In this document: positions 46,772-56,161 of the stretch, piece after piece | How the letters are laid out: the number at the start of each line of letters is the position of its first letter | How positions within the stretch are numbered: position 1 is the first letter of the stretch | Assembly (NCBI GenBank): GCA_963804885.1 | Contig: CAWDSF010000008.1 | Span: forward strand, 52,657 to 116,656 | Length of the DNA: 64,000 nt | DNA from: PALSA-1004 sp963804885 | Lineage (GTDB): Bacteria > Pseudomonadota > Gammaproteobacteria > Burkholderiales > SG8-41 | Reading direction: 5' to 3' | Program-made: the position numbers and the translations under genes | The notes under the pieces: generated by a model | What the model saw: only the letters and a program-made list of their open reading frames with translations | Database searches by the model: none | What the model was told of the DNA's origin: nothing

Positions 46772-47133
46772 GCACCGGTGGCAGACCGGGAGCTGCTCAC
46801 TTTTTTACTGCGCCTGTCATTCCCGCGGCGGCGGGAATCCAGGGACGCCGGTGGCAGCCGACAACTGCTACTTTTCATCCTTGCCACGCGAAGCGCACTT
46901 CTCATCCTCCCGAACCTCTATACGCATCGCGCTATATTCACCTTCCCCTTCAAGGGGAAGGTCTGGGATGGGGATGGGTCAAGGGTAAGACCGAGGTGGG
47001 GATGGGTTTAACTACTTCGCGGGTCTGCCACCCGGAGATTTAGTCGGAGCTTATAAGGCGACCCTGGATTCCGGCGTACGCCGGAATGACAGGTAAAAGA
47101 AAATGACCGGCCCCCAGTCTGCCACCGGGAAAT
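46772..47133. repeat. Composite of two interspersed repeats in a gene-free stretch
   Basis: CTGTCATTCCCGCGGCGGCG at 46814 onward and, inverted, TGGATTCCGGCGTACGCCGG to 47093 (the TCATTCCCGC...GAATCCAG class) bracket a second element. That element has a hairpin CCTTCCCCTTCAAGGGGAAG (46941-46960) and tandem GGGATGGGGATGGGT-like units to about 47010. No gene is seen. Confidence 0.75.
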
Positions 47134-48108
47134 TCACTGCGCCTGAATCCCGGCGCCTTTGATCGCCTTGCCCCACTTGATGGTATCCGCACGCAGGAAC
47201 GCCGCGAATTCCTGCGGCGTATTGGCAACCGGTACGAATGCCGCGTCGACCAGACGCTGGCGCATGTCCGGCGCATTAATGTGCTTCACGAATATTTCGT
47301 TCAGACGGTCGACGATCGCCGCTGGTGTTCCGGCCGGCGCCACGAAACCCCACCACGGTTCGGCGTCCACGCCGCGGACACCGGACTCGATCAGAGTCGG
47401 CAGATCGGGAAAGCCCGGGTAGCGCTTCTCGCCGGTAATTGCGAGCGCGCGCACTTTGCCCGCCTTCACGAACGGCGCGATGGTCGCCGGCGTCAGGAAA
47501 CTCATCGCCACTTCGCCGCTCACCAGCGCCGTCACCGCCGGGCCGCCGCCTTTATACGGCACGTGGATTGCGTCGATACCGGCGACGACCTTGAATAATT
47601 CCTGCGCGAGATGCAGCGCGGTGCCGGCGCCCGCGGAGCCGAATGTTAGCTGGCCGGGGTGCGATTTCGCCAGCGCGATGAGTTCCTGCGCGCTCTTGAC
47701 CGGCACCGATGGATGCACCATCAGCATCAGCGGCGACGACGCGATCAGCGTGATCGGCGCAAAATCTTTGGCCGCATCGTACGGCAGTTTCGTGAATAAC
47801 CCAGGGTTCATCGTCAGCGCGGTATCGATCACGCCTATGGTGTAGCCATCGGGCACGGCGCGGGCGATCATCTGCGTGCCGATGGCGGCGTTGCCGCCGG
47901 GACGATTGTCGATCACGAACAGCTGGCCGAGTTCTTCACCGGCTTTCGCGCCGATCATGCGGCCCAAAATGTCCGAGCCGCCGCCGGGTGCGTAAGTCAC
48001 TATCACGCGCACCGTGCGCGCCGGGTAAGGCTGCGCGTATCCGGTGGCGCAATGAACGCCGGCGACAAGCACGGAAATGAAAGTCAATGCGCGTGGCAAG
48101 CGTGTCAT
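47134..48108 (-). CDS. Bug/TctC-family binding protein 7
   Basis: 324 residues from the ATG at 48108 (AAAGGAGCTGCC upstream). The signal peptide is MTRLPRALTFISVLVAGVHC ending ATGYAQ. YPARTVRVIVTYAPGGGSD, VIDNRPGGNAAIG, VPDGYTIGVIDTA and IHVPYKGGGPAVTALVSG follow. It lies 23 bases downstream of the CoA-transferase gene on the same strand, suggesting uptake of an acid that is then activated as a CoA ester. Confidence 0.93.
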   Translation of the reverse strand: MTRLPRALTFISVLVAGVHCATGYAQPYPARTVRVIVTYAPGGGSDILGRMIGAKAGEELGQLFVIDNRPGGNAAIGTQMIARAVPDGYTIGVIDTALTMNPGLFTKLPYDAAKDFAPITLIASSPLMLMVHPSVPVKSAQELIALAKSHPGQLTFGSAGAGTALHLAQELFKVVAGIDAIHVPYKGGGPAVTALVSGEVAMSFLTPATIAPFVKAGKVRALAITGEKRYPGFPDLPTLIESGVRGVDAEPWWGFVAPAGTPAAIVDRLNEIFVKHINAPDMRQRLVDAAFVPVANTPQEFAAFLRADTIKWGKAIKGAGIQAQ

Positions 48109-48131
48109 GGCAGCTCCTTTGACGTGGTGGC

Positions 48132-50379
48132 TCAGCACCCGGCCTTCACGCCGTCGACGAAGATTACACGCTCCCTGATCAGACGTTCGAGTTCCGTGCC
48201 CATGCCGATTTCCGCAAGCACGCTGGCAATGTCCTTGCCCGGTTTGGATGCGGGCGCGCCGATCGTCATCGGCGTACGCGAGAGCTTCACACCGGGTGCA
48301 GTAGTCGTAATGAGGCCGAAGCCTTCATGCTCACGCGTTACCGCGAGGCCGCGCGCCACCGTCAGCGGATCAGTCATCAGATCGGGCAAAGTTGGCACGA
48401 CGCGGTGCGCGCCGATGCCGGCCTTGTTCAACACATCCACCCACGCCGCCACGCTGCGGCTGCGCATGCGCGTTTCCAGTTCGCGCTCCAGGTCCGCACC
48501 GGTGCGGCCGGACAAGATCAGCCAACTCCGCGCAGTGCGCAAGCTCTCGTTCTGATGCCGCGAGGAACAGCCAGCCGTCACTGGCCTGATAGAGGCGGTT
48601 GAGCGGTCCACTGCCGGTTGCCTCCTGGCCGTGCGGTTCGTTCCATTCCTTGCCTTTGTAATCCTGCAGCAGCGCCGATTGCAGCATCGTCGCCGTATAC
48701 GCGAGCGCGCTGTCGACAAACTGCCCTTCGCCGGTGCGACGCTTGTGCAGCAGGGCCAGCGCCACGCCGTAGCACGCCATCAGGCCGGTGCCGTAATCGT
48801 TCGCGGCGAATGGCGCGGTCGCAGGCTTATTCGAGCCGTAGCGCACCTGCATACCCGACACCGCCTGGCCGATCTGCTCGTGGCCGGGACGGCCCGCGTA
48901 AGGACCGACATGGCCGAAAGTATTCATGGAGCCATAGACGATGCCCGGCCTGCGGGCATGCACCCGCGCATAATCTATTCCCAGTTTTTCGGCGACACCG
49001 CTGCGGAAGTTCTGCAGCACGACGTCAGCCTCATCCACCAGTTTCCAGAAGATCTCCAACCCCTCTTTGGTTTTGAGATCGATGAGGATGCTGCGCTTGC
49101 CGCGATTGATGTCGTTATGCCGAAGCACCGTGCGAGTGTGCGGGCTGTCGATCTTGATGACATCGGCGCCGAACTCAGCGAGCGTGCGCCCGCACGTCGG
49201 CCCGGCGAGGACGATGCACAAGTCCACCACCTTCACGCCTTGCAGAGCCGAACGCAGCACTTCGCCGCCTTCCACCCCCACCCCAGCCCTCCCCCGTCGA
49301 GGGGGAGGGGGACTTTTCAGTTCCTGCAGAATCTCCGCGCGATGCGCATCCGTCTTCGGGCGCGACATGCGCACCGAGCCCGGCGTAGCCGAGAGGCGCG
49401 CGTTGACGCCGGGCCCGCGGAAGCGGCCGAGTTCGGGATCGTCGTAGTCGGCGATGATTTTCGATTCCAGCGCTTGGCTGTGCTGCAGCCATTCGGCGCT
49501 GGTATGACAGATCACGCCTTCGGAGCCGATCTCCGCGATGATGTCTTCCCACTCTTTCGCGGTGCGGGTGCGCATCACCTCGTCGAATTTCTGCGCCAGT
49601 TCGGCCGGGGGCAGTTTTGCATCGCGCCACTTGTCCATGCCGATGCTCTTGATGAAGGCCTCGAACTTTTTATTGTTTGCGACGTACATGAGCCAGCGCC
49701 CGTCTTTGCAAGGCAATTGCCGGCTCCAGTTGAATGCGGGCTCGGGCTCGGGTTTGCCGTTGACCAGCAGGCCGCGCGCGCCGACCACTGTGAAGGTCGC
49801 GTCGAACAGCGGAATCTCCACGCGCTGGCCGAGGCCGCAACGCGCGCGCGCATTCAGCGCCATGGCGACAGTGACTGCGCACAGAAAGGCCGCGTAGGTC
49901 GAGCCATAAGGAACAACGGTGTAAACCGGCCGGCCATTGGTCGACTTGCCGGCGCGATAGGCGCCGGTGGCCGCGCCCACCACGCCTTCCCATGCTTTGA
50001 CTTTCGCGCGCGGATCGTCAGCGCCAAAACCCGGCAGCGAACAATAAATCAGACGCGGATTAGCGGCAGTCATCGCGGCAGCGCCCAAGCCGAGTCTGTC
50101 CATGACGCCGGGACGGAAATTCTCGATCACGACGTCCGCCGTGGAAATCAGCTTGCGCGCAGTCTCCTGGTCGGCCTTCTGTTTGAGGTCGAGCACGATG
50201 CTGCGCTTGTTGCGGTTCCACGTGGCATTAGCGGGAGTGTTCCAGCGCGGCCCACCGGGAGGATCGACCCGTATGACGTCCGCACCCTGATCCCCCAGCA
50301 GCATCGCCGCCATCGGGCCTGCCATGTACTGCCCGAAATCGATGACCCGGATGCCTTCCAATACCGATGCAACCGCCAT
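48132..50379 (-). CDS. Double-domain CaiB/BaiF (family III) CoA-transferase with repeat-encoded linker (one frameshift)
   Basis: About 748 residues from the ATG at 50379 (GGAG six bases upstream). Family III enzymes move CoA between carboxylic acids through an aspartyl-CoA intermediate. Domain 1 begins LEGIRVIDFGQYMAGPMAAML and has NRNKRSIVLDLKQ and ENFRPGVMDRLG. Domain 2 begins LQGVKVVDLCIVLAGPTCGRTL and has NRGKRSILIDLKT and QNFRSGVAEKLG. Between them, residues about 353-372 (KSPPPPRRGRAGVGVEGGE) are encoded by a G/C-rich interspersed repeat. One extra base near 48545 shifts the last 135 residues, which continue to FVDGVKAGC. Confidence 0.9.
49273..49314. repeat. G/C-rich palindromic repeat inside the CoA-transferase gene
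   Basis: CCACCCCCACCCCAGCCCTC followed by CCCCGTCGAGGGGGAGGGGG. It resembles the arms of the intergenic elements at 31289 and 50402 and codes in frame for the linker between the two transferase domains. Confidence 0.75.
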
Positions 50380-50401
50380 GCATTTCTCCACGTGTTTTCT
50401 A

Positions 50402-50540
50402 ATCCCCTCGCCCCGCGTGCGGGGAGAGGGTTAGGGTGAGGGGCGGGTTGAAATCCGATGGTTTTTCTCTAAGAACAAACCGATTCTGCTTCCCCTCACC
50501 CCGGCCCTCTCCCCACTTACGTGGGGCGAGGGAGTATTTT
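50402..50540. repeat. Two-armed G/C-rich palindromic repeat (REP-like), copy 2
   Basis: CCCCTCGCCCCGCGTGCGGG with AGGGTGAGGGGCGGG (50405-50446) is mirrored by CCCCTCACCCCGGCCCTCTC to GTGGGGCGAGGGAG (50492-50534). The layout, arm spacing and a GAGACC flank match the copy at 31289-31424. Confidence 0.8.
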
Positions 50541-50554
50541 GAGACCACTTCTCG

Positions 50555-51508
50555 CTAGTCCGTGCGTATGCCCGCCGCCTTGATCACTTTACCCAGACTC
50601 GCCATCTCGGCCTGGATCGATGCTGCAAATTCCCGCGGCGAGTTGCCGACGACCTCCGTGCCGTCTTTAAACAGCAGGTCCCTCACCTCCGGCCGGTTCA
50701 AGGCTTGCACGATTTCACGGTTCAGTAAAGCGATGAGCCGGCCTGATGTTTTGGCAGGCGCAAACATGCCCGCGTTAGAGGCCGACTCGTAGCCCGGCAG
50801 ACCCGATTCCGCGACGGTCGGCAAACCCGGTGCGAGCGCGGACGGCTTGGCAGTCCCGATCGCCAACGCGCGCAACTTTCCCGATTTGATGTGACCGGAG
50901 ACGGAGCTGCTGGTCGCGAACGACATCTGCACTTCGCCACCGAGCACGGCGAGCACTGCGGGTCCCTGTCCTTTGTACGGGACGCGCACGATGTTCACGC
51001 GCGCCATGTACTTGAACAGCTCCGCCGCGAGGTGCGATGACGATCCGCTCGTTCCCGATCCGTAGTTCAGTCCGCCGGGTTTCGCTTTGGCCAGCGCGAT
51101 CAGTTCTTTGATCGTCTTCGCCGGCACCGCGGGATGCACCACGACCAGGCTGGGCGTACTCGAAGCAAGCGTAATCGGCGCCAGATCCTTCACCGGGTCG
51201 AAAGGTACTTTCTGCAGCAGCGGCATCATCCACAAACTGCTGCCGTGGAAAAGCAGCGTGTAGCCATCCGGCGGCGCCGCCACGACGATCTCGCCGGGGA
51301 TGATGCCGGTCGGGCGATTGTCCACGATCACTTGCTGACCGAGACTGGACGTAAGCCCCTGGGCAATGAGACGCGCAACGAGGTCGGTCGCACCGCCGAC
51401 TGCCGAAGTCACTATGCGTACTGGCCGCGCCGGGAATTCCTGCGCATGCGCGGCGCCGCAGAACGCGGCGGCGCTGACAGACATAATCGAGATCAGGCAA
51501 CGCAACAT
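50555..51508 (-). CDS. Bug/TctC-family binding protein 8
   Basis: 317 residues from the ATG at 51508 (MLRCLISIMSVSAAAFCGAA, ending HAQE). FPARPVRIVTSAVGGATD departs from the usual PGGGxD loop with AVGGATD, and VIVDNRPTGIIPGE lacks the usual GANG. PPDGYTLLFHGSS and VRVPYKGQGPAVLAVLGG are present. The unusual ligand loop suggests a different ligand from its paralogues. It is divergent from Bug gene 9. Confidence 0.92.
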   Translation of the reverse strand: MLRCLISIMSVSAAAFCGAAHAQEFPARPVRIVTSAVGGATDLVARLIAQGLTSSLGQQVIVDNRPTGIIPGEIVVAAPPDGYTLLFHGSSLWMMPLLQKVPFDPVKDLAPITLASSTPSLVVVHPAVPAKTIKELIALAKAKPGGLNYGSGTSGSSSHLAAELFKYMARVNIVRVPYKGQGPAVLAVLGGEVQMSFATSSSVSGHIKSGKLRALAIGTAKPSALAPGLPTVAESGLPGYESASNAGMFAPAKTSGRLIALLNREIVQALNRPEVRDLLFKDGTEVVGNSPREFAASIQAEMASLGKVIKAAGIRTD

Positions 51509-51633
51509 CGCATTTTTCTCTGTCGACGAGAACAAGCTTGATGCGCAAGTATATCGACGGATCGAGAGCATCGTGCAGGAAACCTGTTCCGCTCTGGCGC
51601 GCATGCCGGTCGCGAGTGTCGCTGCATGATAGG

Positions 51634-52659
51634 ATGAAGCGTCGCCTTCCCGTAGCGTCCACATTCTCGATGCTAGGTCGTCCCGGTGCAATTACGCTGA
51701 TTAAGATTTTCACCGCGGCACTCGGCGCGGCGTGCGCGTGGCTTCCATGCACCTCGCACGCGCAGGGCTTTCCGTCCAAGCCTATCCGCTTCCTGGTAGG
51801 GGCCCCGCCGGGCGGCGGTGCCGATTTCATAGCGCGCACGCTGAGCCCCAAACTCACCGAGAGCTTCGGCCAGACCATCGTGGTGGAAAACCGTCCCGGC
51901 GCCAACGGCGTGGTCGCGTCCGAATTGCTCGCGCGCGCAGCGCCCGATGGCTATACGATCAAAATCAATATCATCGGCGACGCGATCAATCCGTCGCTGA
52001 TGAAACTCAACTTCGACGTACTCAAGGATTTCGCCTTCATCACGCTCGCGGCCGAATCGCAAAACCTGTTGGTCGCCCATCCATCGTTTCCCGCAACCGA
52101 TATCAAGGCGCTGGTGGCACTTTCGAAAAAACAGCCCGGTGCCATCGCTTACGGGTCCCAGGGCATAGGCTCTTCCGGCCATCTTGCGGGCGAACTCTTC
52201 CAGTTGATGACGGGCACGCGCTGGACCCACGTGCCATACAAGGGTGGAGCACTCGCGCTCGTCGATCTCATCGGCGGTCAGATTTCCGTGAGCTTCGGCA
52301 ACATCCCGACGGTGATCCAGCAGGTGCGCGCCGGCAAGCTGCGCGCGATCGCCGTCACCGGCGCGCGGCGCTCGGGCGCGGTGCCGAACATACCGACGAT
52401 TGCGGAAAGCGGCGTGCCGGGCTACCAGGTAAGCAACTGGTTCGGGATTTCCACACGAGCCGGTACGTCGCCGGAAGTCGTTGCGCGCCTGCACGCGGAC
52501 ATCGCGCGCGCGTTGAAGACGCCGGAAATCAAAGCTGCGTTCGACAACGCCGGCGCGGAACCCGGCGACATGACGCCCGCGCAGTTCGCGGCGTTTTTTC
52601 AGGACGAATACGCAAAGTGGGCGAAGGTCGTGAAGGCGGCCGGCATCAAAGGCGAATAG
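51634..52659 (+). CDS. Bug/TctC-family binding protein 9
   Basis: 341 residues from the ATG at 51634; an in-frame ATG at 51670 is an alternative and still leaves a signal peptide (ITLIKIFTAALGAACAWLPC, ending SHAQG). FPSKPIRFLVGAPPGGGAD, VVENRPGANGVVA, APDGYTIKINIIG and THVPYKGGALALVDLIGG follow. No partner gene follows. Confidence 0.92.
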   Translation: MKRRLPVASTFSMLGRPGAITLIKIFTAALGAACAWLPCTSHAQGFPSKPIRFLVGAPPGGGADFIARTLSPKLTESFGQTIVVENRPGANGVVASELLARAAPDGYTIKINIIGDAINPSLMKLNFDVLKDFAFITLAAESQNLLVAHPSFPATDIKALVALSKKQPGAIAYGSQGIGSSGHLAGELFQLMTGTRWTHVPYKGGALALVDLIGGQISVSFGNIPTVIQQVRAGKLRAIAVTGARRSGAVPNIPTIAESGVPGYQVSNWFGISTRAGTSPEVVARLHADIARALKTPEIKAAFDNAGAEPGDMTPAQFAAFFQDEYAKWAKVVKAAGIKGE

Positions 52660-53289
52660 CTGGAGGAATTCGGTGTCGCGAATTTTGACGTAGAGAGCTT
52701 GTACGGAGTGCTCCGCCCCCCGGCCATATCGTTGACCTGCTGGAACGCGAGAGCCGCCGCGCCATCGAGCTGCCGGATGTCAGGCGCGCTTCACCGCGCT
52801 GGCGATCGAACCCGACGGCCGCGGGCCCGACGATTTTCGCCGGCTCATCGAGTCCGACGTGATGCGCTGGCGCGAAACTGCGGCGAAAGCGAACCTGCGA
52901 TTCGAATAACGTCTAATAGTCGCAATTCGATCTGACCGACAATGTCCGCCCTGCGCCGGTTTTCGATCCTCGCCCGTGGGGCTCAAACTGGCCATCGCCG
53001 GACGGTCAAGGTTGCCTCCGACAATGACTGCTGCTCGGACATTGCTGCCGCTCGCTCTGCGGGACATGGGCGGCGGGTTTCGGACCGTGACCGGGCACTG
53101 CCCAGCTTATCTAGGTCGAATGCTGCTTTCTATTGTGGCGAGTGCGCGCTCTCGACCCGGAGGAGACGGTCACGTTTCTCGGAAGCTGTCCTTCGTCGGT
53201 CGCTCCGGTGCGGGCCGTGCCGGCTACACACAGCTCAACGAAGCGGCGGAATTAAAGCTCAGTCGCTTGTCGACGATGCGCCAAAGTTT
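52660..53289. other. Intergenic region containing a Bug-gene remnant
   Basis: Apart from the remnant at 52722-52909, the stretch to 53289 shows short overlapping frames on both strands with no recognisable domain or ribosome-binding site. I see no gene in 52910-53289. Confidence 0.5.
52722..52909 (+). pseudogene. C-terminal remnant of a Bug/TctC binding protein
   Basis: GHIVDLLERESRRAIELPDV and, one frame on, TALAIEPDGRGPDDFRRLIE and VMRWRETAAKANLRFE to a stop at 52907. This matches the end of Bug proteins (helix with LN...PDV, then the G-x-x-P-x-x-F and W-x-x-x-x-K-x-A-x-I motifs). The first 250 residues are missing. Confidence 0.65.
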
Positions 53290-54762
53290 TCAGCGCGCCG
53301 CGAGAAACGCCTTTGCCTGCTGGATTTCTTTTTTGTCTGAATCAGCCTTCGCGGTCAGCGCCAGCAGCTTCTTGTAATACTCAGCTGCTTTCTGGCGGTT
53401 GCCCGAAGTCTCAGCAGCCCTGCCCGCGCCGTAGAAGCTGCGCATGCGATTGGGATATTCTACGAGAGACTTTTCGAATTCCCTGAGAGCCGGCCCGGGT
53501 TGCTTGAGTTCCAGCAGCATTTCGCCGAGCAACTCGCGCATGGGCCACAGACGATTTTCCATGGCCACGTGTTTTTCGCTGGCATCTTCTATATCTGCTG
53601 CGGAGCGCATCATTTTCAATGCTTCCGTTCCCTTGCCGTCCGCATGCGCGACCCAGGCCATTGCTGCCTTGATCTGGATATCCACCTGTTCCGCCCAATA
53701 AGGATCTTTAAGGGACAACAATTCTTCCCGCAGTGTCTGCAGGGCGCTGATTTCCTTACTTGCATTGGGGGTATCGCGCAGCTTGGCGTAACCCATGGCG
53801 CGCGTGAAATGGGTGATCGCGTCGGCGGCGGGTGCCGTAGGTATTAATTCGAGCGCCGTTGCGTCGGCCCAGGCGCTTCGTTCGATGGCGTAGCGCGCTG
53901 GAATTGCTGCGTACGCAGTGTAGGTCGGGAACACGCCGCCGGTCGGGGTGCGCTGGGCTGCAGGTCCGGATTTTTGCAGCGCCGCGCTGGCTTCCAACAG
54001 ACGCTGCGCCTCGCGATCCTGTCCCATCTGCAGGTGCGCGTATACCATGAAGTCGATAGCATGCGCATAGCCTTTAAAGACCACGAGCGATTCCTTGTTC
54101 GCCTTGATGGATTCTTCCCACATGCCGAGCATGGAGTAGATGTGCGAGGGCATGTGCAGGGCGTGCGGTGCCGCTGGCGCCACCGACGCATAGTGATTTG
54201 CAGCCGGAACACCACGCTTGGCGAGTCCCGGAAAGTCGTAGCTGTGTATCAGGTAGTGCAGGGCACCTGGGTGATCCGGTTGCTTTGCCAGTACTTTCTC
54301 GGTAATGCCGGCAGCCTTAAGGTGCCGGGTGTAAGTCTTGTCTGCAGGCGTAACCGTGACGCCCTCATTCAGAGCCAAGGCGTAGAACACTGCAGCCTCG
54401 GTATCATCCGGATAACGCGCGGCAAGCTGTTCCATGGCCGTCTCGTAAGCCAGCACGCGCGAAGGATAGTCCGTCTTGTCTAGATCCGTGTAGTACACCG
54501 CCAGTGCGGCAATGTAATCGCGTTCGCGTTGAGTCTTCGTGCCAGCTGTCATCGCTTTATTGATCTCCTCCCAGCCTCGTTTCATCGCGGGCGCGGGTTG
54601 ACTGCCCAAGAGCGGATTGGTACGTACGGCCATGGCCATTCCCCAGTACGCCATGGCGCAATCCGGGTCCGTCTTGGCGATTTCGATGAAGGCATTGAGT
54701 GACTGCGGATACCACGTTTCAAATAGACGATAACTGACGGAGGGTCGGTAGACATTGTTCAA
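53290..54762 (-). CDS. TPR-repeat protein of the DPDCAMAYWG type, apparently lacking its N-terminus
   Basis: 490 residues from a TTG at 54762. The sequence starts almost at once in a TPR unit (ETWYPQSLNAFIEIAKTDPD and CAMAYWGMAMAVRTNPL) and continues with HPGALHYLIHSYDFPGLAKR and HALHMPSHIYSMLGMWEESI. Several C-terminal TPRs follow (ALREFEKSLVEYPNRMRSFY). Relatives usually have a signal peptide and an earlier repeat. Here the upstream frame runs open to the stop of the PEP-CTERM gene without a good start. Family members carry a conserved H-x-x-H-M-P-S-H-I pattern, suggesting metal binding; function is unknown. Confidence 0.82.
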   Translation of the reverse strand: MNNVYRPSVSYRLFETWYPQSLNAFIEIAKTDPDCAMAYWGMAMAVRTNPLLGSQPAPAMKRGWEEINKAMTAGTKTQRERDYIAALAVYYTDLDKTDYPSRVLAYETAMEQLAARYPDDTEAAVFYALALNEGVTVTPADKTYTRHLKAAGITEKVLAKQPDHPGALHYLIHSYDFPGLAKRGVPAANHYASVAPAAPHALHMPSHIYSMLGMWEESIKANKESLVVFKGYAHAIDFMVYAHLQMGQDREAQRLLEASAALQKSGPAAQRTPTGGVFPTYTAYAAIPARYAIERSAWADATALELIPTAPAADAITHFTRAMGYAKLRDTPNASKEISALQTLREELLSLKDPYWAEQVDIQIKAAMAWVAHADGKGTEALKMMRSAADIEDASEKHVAMENRLWPMRELLGEMLLELKQPGPALREFEKSLVEYPNRMRSFYGAGRAAETSGNRQKAAEYYKKLLALTAKADSDKKEIQQAKAFLAAR

Positions 54763-54849
54763 GATTGCAAATGCGGCCCGGTCCTCCGACGAGGCCGAGC
54801 CGGCATTGGCGGGCGTTGTTCTGCGCGACTTGAATTCAATCGGCGCACA

Positions 54850-55571
54850 TCAGGCGAAGCGCTTGGCCCGCGCAAGCGAGATAGCCATCAGCCCGAACAA
54901 GACGAGCATCCATGTCGCGGGTTCAGGTCAGTCCCCGCCGCCGGTAGTTGAAGGTGGTCCTGCGCGAACGCTGAGGGCGATCCTGCATTGAACGCGTTAC
55001 TGAGGTCTTGGGCAAGGAAGTTGAGATCTTCGTAGGTCCCGGTAAAAGCACCTGCGCCCAAGATCCGATTAGCCTCTCCTAGAAATTGGCGCACGGTGTA
55101 CCCATTGAACTCGGTGAGGAATGGAAGCTGCGTCAGAATCAGGTCGCCAAACAGGACCGCGTTCGTGCCGTGCAGAAACCCAGCGTCGTTGAAGTCCGCG
55201 TTGAGCTGCAGCGCCAGGACGTACGCTCCCAACAGGCCCGATGACGTTGACGTGGGGTCCACCAAATCGGCAGTGAGCGGGCCTGGCGCACCACTCGACG
55301 GCAGGTAGTTCAGGACTGCAAAAGCGCTCGTGAAAATTATCGACCACCCGTTATTCAACGGAACACCGACTTCGACGCCACCCCCATAAAATCCCATAAA
55401 GCGGTCTACCAGCATTGACGCTGCGGGATTGGAGGTGGGGTCACCGCCCCAGTCGTCTTGAGAGTAGGTAACGAAATCGCCCACACCGAACGAGGCCGCA
55501 GATGCCGTGCCCATTGATGCGCAGTACGCCAGCGCCGAAATCAGCAAGATCGTCATATGTCGAACAAGCAT
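54850..55571 (-). CDS. PEP-CTERM sorted exported protein (one frameshift before the sorting signal)
   Basis: About 240 residues from the ATG at 55571 (GGAG seven bases upstream). The signal peptide is VRHMTILLISALAYCASMGT, ending ASA. A mature region rich in F, G, N and T follows (SFGVGDFVTYSQDDWGGDP). Just before the C-terminus one missing base shifts into PEPATWMLVLFGLMAISLAR-AKRFA: the PEP motif, one membrane helix and a basic tail that exosortase/EpsH systems recognise. It is an outer-envelope or extracellular-matrix protein. No exosortase gene is in the window. Confidence 0.85.
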
Positions 55572-56161
55572 CACCGTTCTCCTTCGTGGCGTGAGCGGCC
55601 GAAGCAAAGGCCGCTGCGTACTTCAACAGCCGTGTTGGGCCGTCGACACCTGACCCGGCTGTCCTTGAAGACCTTCTACTGTCGACTGCGCAGCTATGTT
55701 GCCGCGGATTCCGCGCCCAGTCTGTAGGAGGCAAACGGACGCACGCCGTTTTCCGACTTTGGATCAGGCCAGCGCCGGCGCTGCCGGTAGCGTGATCGGC
55801 GGTTTCTCGATACTCGAACGGCACCTCGGGGTCGGAAGCCGTCAGTCGTGAATGAGTCCCCAGCGCGCTTCAATCAGTTTCCGTTCGACTTGCGCCAGGC
55901 GCGCAATTGGCGACGGCTTGGAGACTTTTTCCGACGACACCAATAGTCCGTGCTCAATTGCGACGTCACCGCCGCATGGACACGGAATCGTTCACCTGCG
56001 CATTGACGCGAAGAGAAGCAGTTTTTCGAGTGGCGGCATTTAGTGCAGATGACCGGATTCGGCTGTGATTAAAAAAGCGGCGCTTTGCACGTTTTACAAA
56101 CTCATCATTCTGCCAATTAATTAATGCTGAAAAAATGCCCAAGTTGGGATATATTTTTGGT
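55572..56161. other. Gene-free stretch between PEP-CTERM and receiver genes
   Basis: No gene is convincing. A minus-strand frame ending at 55842 reads TIPCPCGGDVAIEHGLLVSS and LAQVERKLIEARWGLIHD but has no start. It is closed upstream by a TGA at 55992-55994. It might be a small zinc-binding protein with an indel. Confidence 0.35.

Noticed and set aside
49273..49314. CRISPR or tandem-repeat array from the C/G-rich repeats
   Set aside because: There are no regularly spaced repeats with unique spacers anywhere in the window; the elements are scattered palindromes.
55842..56040. Third possible selenocysteine codon: minus-strand frame with TGA at 55992-55994 followed by T-I-P-C-P-C-G-G
   Set aside because: The part before the TGA has no protein-like pattern, no U-x-x-C redox motif is formed, and no SECIS-like hairpin follows. 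An indel or chance frame is more likely.
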